This document shows, in pieces, positions 34,325-38,847 of a DNA stretch of 38,847 bases (position 1 is its first letter; each line of letters begins with the position of its first letter). The stretch covers positions 1 to 38,847 of the forward strand of contig JAQBXN010000079.1 of assembly GCA_027625095.1 (NCBI GenBank), in the 5' to 3' direction. The notes below the pieces were generated by a model. The model ran no database searches. It was given only the letters and a program-made list of their open reading frames with translations, and was not told the DNA's origin. A program made the position numbers and the translations under genes. This DNA comes from Planctomycetota bacterium. Its GTDB lineage: Bacteria; Planctomycetota; PUPC01; JACPCR01.

Positions 34325-35428
34325 CTATCGATCCGGGCTGTATGCGGACAGATCCAAGGAGGTCTTCTCGCCACGTATTAACTCCTTTACCATCAGTCCT
34401 GTCACCGGGCCTAAAAGGATTCCGTTTCTGTAATGTCCGGTGGCAATGATGAAGTTACCCAGGCCGGGAACAGGACCCAGAAGCGGGCCGCCTTTGCGGG
34501 CGGTGTATGGGCGGAGCCCGGCCCAGCGATGCGTGATGGGCAGCTCCTTGAGGCATGGGGCAAGCTTAAAAGCCGTGGCCAGAACCGAGCGGATTCCTTC
34601 GGCAGTGACCCGCTTATCAAACCCGGACTCCTCCATCGTTGCGCCGATCAGGATTTTGCCGTCCGGGCGGGGAATACAATACATCCCTCCGCCTTTGATG
34701 ATGTGTTTCAGTTTCCCGGGGGGGCCTTCGAGAATGGCCATCTGACCTTTGAGTGGGTAAAGGGGCAAATTTAATCCGATGGTCTTGGCTAGCGCGGTCG
34801 ACCAGACACCAGCGGCCAGAACGGTCATGCCGGCGTGTATTTCTCCATCGGAGGTATTGATGCCGAGAATTCTATTTTCCGCGGCAATCAATCCTGTAAC
34901 CCGGGTGTGCAGTTTAAACTCTGCTCCGCGACTCTTGGCTGCCTCGGCGATGGCCGGCGAAAATCTGGGATTTCGGATCTGGCAGTCGTTCACCTGGTAT
35001 CGGGCAGCAATGATGTCGGGAGAAATGCCGGTGTACGCTTCGATGGCTTCATCCCGAGTGAGCCGCTCTCGGGGCAGTTTGCATTTCACGTACTCGATGT
35101 CCCACTTTCTTGCGTCGAATTCTTCCTCCTCCGTGAATGATAATTCCAGGGAGCCGGTGCGTTCGAAGCCAAGATCGACGGCGGATTCCTTTTGCAGTTC
35201 TTCGACGAATTCGCAGAAATACTTGTGACCGAGCCGTCGTAAACGAGAGTATGGCCCTCTGCCCGGGTTGGCATGAGTGGCCACCCCGGCGGCGGCCCAG
35301 GAAGCTTCGGTGCCGATCCCTGAGGCATCGACTACCGTGCTCCGGATGCCGGCTTTAGCCAATTCGAGCGCGGTGGCACAACCTATCACGCCGGCGCCGA
35401 CGATGACTACATCTGTTGTCTGGGGCAT
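34325..35428 (-). CDS. thiO: Glycine oxidase (ThiO-like), FAD-dependent
   Basis: A 367-aa flavoenzyme of the D-amino-acid oxidase superfamily, close to ThiO in length and motifs. The FAD dinucleotide-binding motif is V-V-I-V-G-A-G-V-I-G at 7-16 (G-x-G-x-x-G at 11-16) followed by the long helix L-E-L-A-K-A-G. T-E-A-S-W-A-A-A-G and the C-terminal G-H-Y-R-N-G-I-L-L-G-P are hallmarks of ThiO. ThiO oxidises glycine to dehydroglycine for the thiazole half of thiamine. No other thiamine gene is in the window, so a general amine or D-amino-acid oxidase role cannot be excluded. The start has no obvious ribosome-binding site. It is divergent from the GH123-like gene with 94 bp between them, mostly repeats. 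Confidence 0.88.
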   Translation of the reverse strand: MPQTTDVVIVGAGVIGCATALELAKAGIRSTVVDASGIGTEASWAAAGVATHANPGRGPYSRLRRLGHKYFCEFVEELQKESAVDLGFERTGSLELSFTEEEEFDARKWDIEYVKCKLPRERLTRDEAIEAYTGISPDIIAARYQVNDCQIRNPRFSPAIAEAAKSRGAEFKLHTRVTGLIAAENRILGINTSDGEIHAGMTVLAAGVWSTALAKTIGLNLPLYPLKGQMAILEGPPGKLKHIIKGGGMYCIPRPDGKILIGATMEESGFDKRVTAEGIRSVLATAFKLAPCLKELPITHRWAGLRPYTARKGGPLLGPVPGLGNFIIATGHYRNGILLGPVTGLMVKELIRGEKTSLDLSAYSPDR

Positions 35429-35437
35429 TCGAAAAAT

Positions 35438-35472
35438 GGTTGAAGGTTGATGGTTGATTGTTGATGGCTGAG
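35438..35472. repeat. Heptamer tandem array 1
   Basis: Five consecutive 7-bp units: GGTTGAA, GGTTGAT, GGTTGAT, TGTTGAT, GGCTGAG. It begins 10 bp upstream of the ThiO-like start. Heptamer arrays of this style are known in cyanobacteria (STRR elements). Confidence 0.7.
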
Positions 35473-35507
35473 AGTTTATTCAAGCGTCTGAGTTTTGCTG
35501 ACTTCTT

Positions 35508-35528
35508 AATGAGTAATGAGGAATGAGT
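35508..35528 (+). repeat. Heptamer tandem array 2 containing the GH123-like start codon
   Basis: Three 7-bp units AATGAGT, AATGAGG, AATGAGT. Each contains an ATG, and because the unit is 7 bp the three ATGs (35509, 35516, 35523) lie in different frames. The first two meet stops after 5 and 4 codons. The third is the gene start, and the GAGG of unit 2 is its likely ribosome-binding site. Confidence 0.75.
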
Positions 35529-38510
35529 AAATTCCTGTTGTTGAATCTTTCACTTGGTATGAGCTTCGTTTTCTCCCAGGATAACCCGTGGAACATGCAG
35601 GAGACGCTTCCTCCTGATGTGCTCCGGCTTGCTGCTGAGCCTTACAAATCCGGGACGCTGAACGCCTCGGGCTCAACTTCGGTAAAGGCGCGGAACAAGG
35701 TGCGCCTGCTCTACAGTTTTGAGGATGGGCAGGACGGGCAGCCGGTCCGCGAATTCATGCGGTCGGCGGACAATATTGATGTGATACATGTGCAGGATAA
35801 TGGGATCACGGACGGTAAATGGTGCGCCAGGGTGACCGGAAAGCAAGGGGCGCCCTGGAGCACGGTAGAGCTTCGGGGGGAGGCACTCAAGAACTGGGGC
35901 GACTACGATTATTTTGCGATGGACCTGATGATCGAAGATGAGCATCCGTACGGGATTTCGTTGGAGTTGTGGGATCAGGACAGCCGGAATTACCACACAC
36001 GCTGCACATTCACGAACCCGACGAGACCCGGTCGACAGACAATGCTCTATCAGATCAATCGCTCCAAACGCAATGGCAAGGAGGGCCGCGATTGGGATGA
36101 GCTCGAGGCGAAAGACAAGATCGATCTCAACAAACTGGCGATGATCAAAATCTTTACGACGCCGCTCAAGGATCGGCCTGTGATGTTCTGGATCGATAAC
36201 CTTCGGCTCATGCAAGAGGACGCGGCTAAACCGAAGATGCTCGTCGAACTGCCGAAGGCAACGACTGCGGCATTCGATTTTGGCAGCGCGGGAGCAGCAG
36301 TGCCCGGCTTCCAGGCGGTGACCGCTGACACGAAATTGAATGAGCGAACGAGTTTCGGGCTGAACTCGCCGGAGAAACTTACACAAGGTGGAAAAGGATG
36401 GCCGGATCTGCTGTCGGGGACTTACGTGCACGCAGACCACAATAAGAAGCTTTCGTTCGCTGCAACCGTGCCGAATGGTGATTACCTGGTGTGGTTGTGC
36501 GCCGGGCCCATTCTGGGTGTAGAGCGCATAGATCCGACGTTTTTACTGAAGCTGAACGGTAAAGTAATTCACGAGGACAAACCGGAGTTCCGTTCTTACG
36601 ACAGCGAGAAGTATCTCTATCGATTTCTGTGGACCCAGTATTCCGAACGTCCTGACGCTCTCTGGCTGGACTATGTGAGCCGGATGTTCCCGGTGCATGA
36701 GGAAGCAGTGAAGGTGACGGATGGAACGATTTCGCTGGAGGCCGTCAATTATTTTGTGTCCAGTCTTATCCTCTTGCCGGCGTCACAGAGCGCGGATTTC
36801 AAGGCGATGAAGGCGAAGATTCTGAAGACGAGGATGGAGGCATTCGAATCTACGATCTACACCCCTGAGAGAGAGCGACCGAAACCAGTGGGAGAGGAGA
36901 AGTTTGTGGTCTATGTACCCGACGATGGAAAGAATCTTCTCCCCTGGACTGCTCCCAGCGAACAGGAGCGGGCACGGAAGAAGATACAAGTGGGCGGAAC
37001 TGCCGGGCAAAACGTTTTCATGCGGCTGGCCGTTACTTCTTTCGACAGCCTGGGAATGTGCAGCCTGGAACTCGCCGACCTGAAGGCCGGAAACTTTGCC
37101 ATCTCTGCTTCGCACATCCGGGGGCATGTTAAGAACTATCGATACGCAGGCCGCGATGTCGGAGAAATGGGCCTGATACCGACCCTGAGTTTTTTGGGAG
37201 AGAAGGGCCTTACGCAGGATTTGTGGCTCTGGCTGCGCGTCCCGGAAGATGCAAAGCCGGGCAATTACTCGGCAACGATTACACTGAAAACGGCAAATTC
37301 TGGTGGGGCGGCGATTCCGGTAGAGGTCGAAGTTTACCCGTTCAAACTTGAACAGAATCTGCCGGTTTCGTTCGGCATGTATTACAGCGGCCGTTACGGG
37401 CCCAAGCCTCCGCAAGGGGAGTATTGGGATGTCATTCGAGGTCAGTTGCGATGGATGAAAAAACTCGGGTTTACATCGACCTCGCTGATGTCGCAGGCGG
37501 TGGTTACCGGCGTTAACAATGGCAAAGTCAGTCTGAAAACGGATGGGACTGGCGCGGCAGTGCTCAAGGCGGAGGGCTTCGGGCAGCATCCGGGGCAACT
37601 GCAGATGACTTCGCAGCTCGGGATTGCGCGGGCGATTGGACGCCGCCTGTTTCCGTCACAGGATCACTCCGGCTCGCCGGTGGATAAGAATCCCGGTATC
37701 GAATTCACCAGCGATCAGTTCAAGGGCCTGTGGCTGGATGCGATGAAGCAATATCGCGTTTTCCTCGATTCATTGGGCGTGGCTTATGCTGTTGAGAGCG
37801 TGGATGAACCCCGTGAAGTTCCCAATCCCTGGAACAGAAATCTGAAGGACACGAACACCTACGGCGCCTGGATGAAGGAGGTGGGCTTTACGACCCGTTT
37901 TGTTACCCCGATGTCTGATGAGGGAGGCGGGAAGGATTACTCTTCGCTGGTGGACTACGCGGACATCGTTTCACTGCACGCCTGGCCGCGGAGTCAGAAG
38001 CTACTGCAAAAGACCAAGACCGACGGTAAGACTCTCTGGTTTTACAACAGTGGCATGAATCGCCTGGCGTGGGGGCTCTATCCCTGGGCGCAGGGCGCTA
38101 CCGGCCGATGGGAATGGCACTGGTCATTTCCTGAACCGGGAGGCGATAAGGGCTATCCGGGCAGCGACTGGTACAACCCGTTCACCAGTATCGATGCAGT
38201 GGCTCCCAATGCTCCCGTAGCTAAGCATCAGGGCGGATTTCTCTATAAGAGTTCGTTCCTGAATACGGCCGAAGGGATCACTGATTACGCGTATCTGTAC
38301 ACGCTCAAGCTTGCATTAGGGCGGCATACGGAAGCGGGCACGAAGGCCGCGGAGGTGGCACAGGCGAAAGGATATCTGGAGAAGCTTCGGGCTCGTGTGC
38401 CAGAGTTCCCTGAAGGGGATTCGCTGAAGGCGGGAACTGGAACGAGCAAGAGCCCGGGAGAATTGGTCGGCGTTCGTGCTGAGATTGCAGAGTTGCTGAA
38501 AAGCCTTTGA
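35523..38510 (+). CDS. Exported GH123/DUF4091-like glycoside hydrolase candidate
   Basis: A 995-aa secreted protein with signal peptide at about residues 1-18 (F-V-F-S-Q). The N-terminal part (about 60-240) is a beta-sandwich like carbohydrate-binding domains (D-Y-F-A-M-D-L-M-I, F-W-I-D-N-L-R-L). A second beta domain (about 255-420) and a beta domain near 560-620 precede a TIM-barrel-like region (about 620-930). Asp761-Glu762 in E-S-V-D-E-P matches the Asp-Glu pair used in GH123 for substrate-assisted catalysis on N-acetyl-hexosaminides, and the W-G-L-Y-P-W ... W-E-W-H-W stretch after it resembles DUF4091/GH123 proteins. Activity on amino-sugar glycans is therefore plausible but unproven. The start ATG lies in a heptamer array. 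It fits the glycan-related genes elsewhere in the window. Confidence 0.72.
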   Translation: MSKFLLLNLSLGMSFVFSQDNPWNMQETLPPDVLRLAAEPYKSGTLNASGSTSVKARNKVRLLYSFEDGQDGQPVREFMRSADNIDVIHVQDNGITDGKWCARVTGKQGAPWSTVELRGEALKNWGDYDYFAMDLMIEDEHPYGISLELWDQDSRNYHTRCTFTNPTRPGRQTMLYQINRSKRNGKEGRDWDELEAKDKIDLNKLAMIKIFTTPLKDRPVMFWIDNLRLMQEDAAKPKMLVELPKATTAAFDFGSAGAAVPGFQAVTADTKLNERTSFGLNSPEKLTQGGKGWPDLLSGTYVHADHNKKLSFAATVPNGDYLVWLCAGPILGVERIDPTFLLKLNGKVIHEDKPEFRSYDSEKYLYRFLWTQYSERPDALWLDYVSRMFPVHEEAVKVTDGTISLEAVNYFVSSLILLPASQSADFKAMKAKILKTRMEAFESTIYTPERERPKPVGEEKFVVYVPDDGKNLLPWTAPSEQERARKKIQVGGTAGQNVFMRLAVTSFDSLGMCSLELADLKAGNFAISASHIRGHVKNYRYAGRDVGEMGLIPTLSFLGEKGLTQDLWLWLRVPEDAKPGNYSATITLKTANSGGAAIPVEVEVYPFKLEQNLPVSFGMYYSGRYGPKPPQGEYWDVIRGQLRWMKKLGFTSTSLMSQAVVTGVNNGKVSLKTDGTGAAVLKAEGFGQHPGQLQMTSQLGIARAIGRRLFPSQDHSGSPVDKNPGIEFTSDQFKGLWLDAMKQYRVFLDSLGVAYAVESVDEPREVPNPWNRNLKDTNTYGAWMKEVGFTTRFVTPMSDEGGGKDYSSLVDYADIVSLHAWPRSQKLLQKTKTDGKTLWFYNSGMNRLAWGLYPWAQGATGRWEWHWSFPEPGGDKGYPGSDWYNPFTSIDAVAPNAPVAKHQGGFLYKSSFLNTAEGITDYAYLYTLKLALGRHTEAGTKAAEVAQAKGYLEKLRARVPEFPEGDSLKAGTGTSKSPGELVGVRAEIAELLKSL

Positions 38511-38847
38511 GTGACCGAATCAGAAAATAGACAGAATAATTAAGGGAGAAATCTCCTTGCCTGTTCCTGCCGCTGGCTTTGTCCGCAACGAAAACAGGAG
38601 AGTTCCGGCGGATGGATCAGGAACCTGTTCTTCGTCCGTTGTATCGGTCTGCCATCCGTTGGAGTAATCAAGAGCACACTCACCACGGGCAAACTTTCTC
38701 GAGTAAGTCTTTGTGTTTCGATTTCTTGGCGGCGAGTCTTCCGACATCTAGTGCCACTCGATTCAAGTTACGGTTTTCGAGTCAGAATCAGCTCACCCGC
38801 CTTTTCCGTCACTTGCCCGATAATCGTGGTTCGTTCGCATCCGGCTT
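38511..38847. other. Right-edge region without a recognised gene
   Basis: 337 bp to the window end. A weak GGAG/CTCC hairpin near 38544-38555 follows the GH123-like stop but has no T-run. The 75-codon minus frame at 38520-38747 has no ribosome-binding site, repeat pattern or family similarity that I can see. I see nothing else here. Confidence 0.5.

Noticed and set aside
38520..38747. 75-codon minus-strand frame at the right edge
   Set aside because: No ribosome-binding site, no family similarity, and low-information composition; not supported as a gene.

Overview
The window looks like a piece of a Planctomycetota (PVC-group) chromosome, probably from an uncultured or environmental lineage. 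This is inferred from gene content and repeats, not from a marker gene. There are several PQQ-like propeller proteins, an FG-GAP/VCBS secreted protein, a YdjY-domain protein, large secreted glycosidase-like proteins, a sialate O-acetylesterase, PhyH and BNR proteins, and short intergenic hairpin repeats of the CCACTGG-CTTGC-CCAGTGG type. No rRNA, tRNA, CRISPR array, integrase or transposase was seen. Coding density is high, and every long gene is intact apart from uncertain start codons.

Layout. (1) 1-2431: hairpin repeats, a small exported EF-hand protein (-), and a divergent two-gene molybdate/tungstate/sulfate-type ABC importer (permease and ATPase overlapping by GTGA, no binding protein visible). 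(2) 2480-11079, minus strand: a soluble beta-propeller protein, a 1717-residue exported GH42-like protein and an exported SGNH esterase, probably a carbohydrate-processing cluster. (3) 11080-12565: repeat-rich non-coding DNA around a Gly-tailed RNA-binding protein (RRM), which has a strong terminator and a possible leader attenuator. (4) 12566-21760: an unrecognised 338-aa protein, an exported sialate O-acetylesterase (-), a PhyH-like dioxygenase, a BNR/sialidase-like protein, and a 1152-aa protein made of two copies of a CBM9-like plus transglutaminase-like module.

(5) 22032-33847, plus strand: an exported YdjY-acylphosphatase fusion, an exported FG-GAP protein, a triplet of hairpin repeats, then a tightly coupled three-gene unit: membrane-anchored PQQ-like propeller, rifampin-phosphotransferase-like dikinase, and an EMC3/TMCO1 (DUF106)-like membrane protein. 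A second, exported PQQ-like propeller follows. The YdjY gene and this last gene share an unusual 46-47-bp upstream element. (6) 34325-38510: a ThiO-like glycine oxidase (-) and a divergent exported GH123-like protein. They are separated by two heptamer tandem-repeat arrays, one of which contains the GH123-like start codon.

Most interesting: the propeller/dikinase/EMC3-like unit (25877-32090), which is the best candidate here for an undescribed envelope system; the duplicated transglutaminase-like protein whose first copy has lost Cys and His; the exported acylphosphatase fusion; the shared promoter-region element; and the heptamer arrays at a start codon. Functions are inferred from motifs read by eye. 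No database search was possible.
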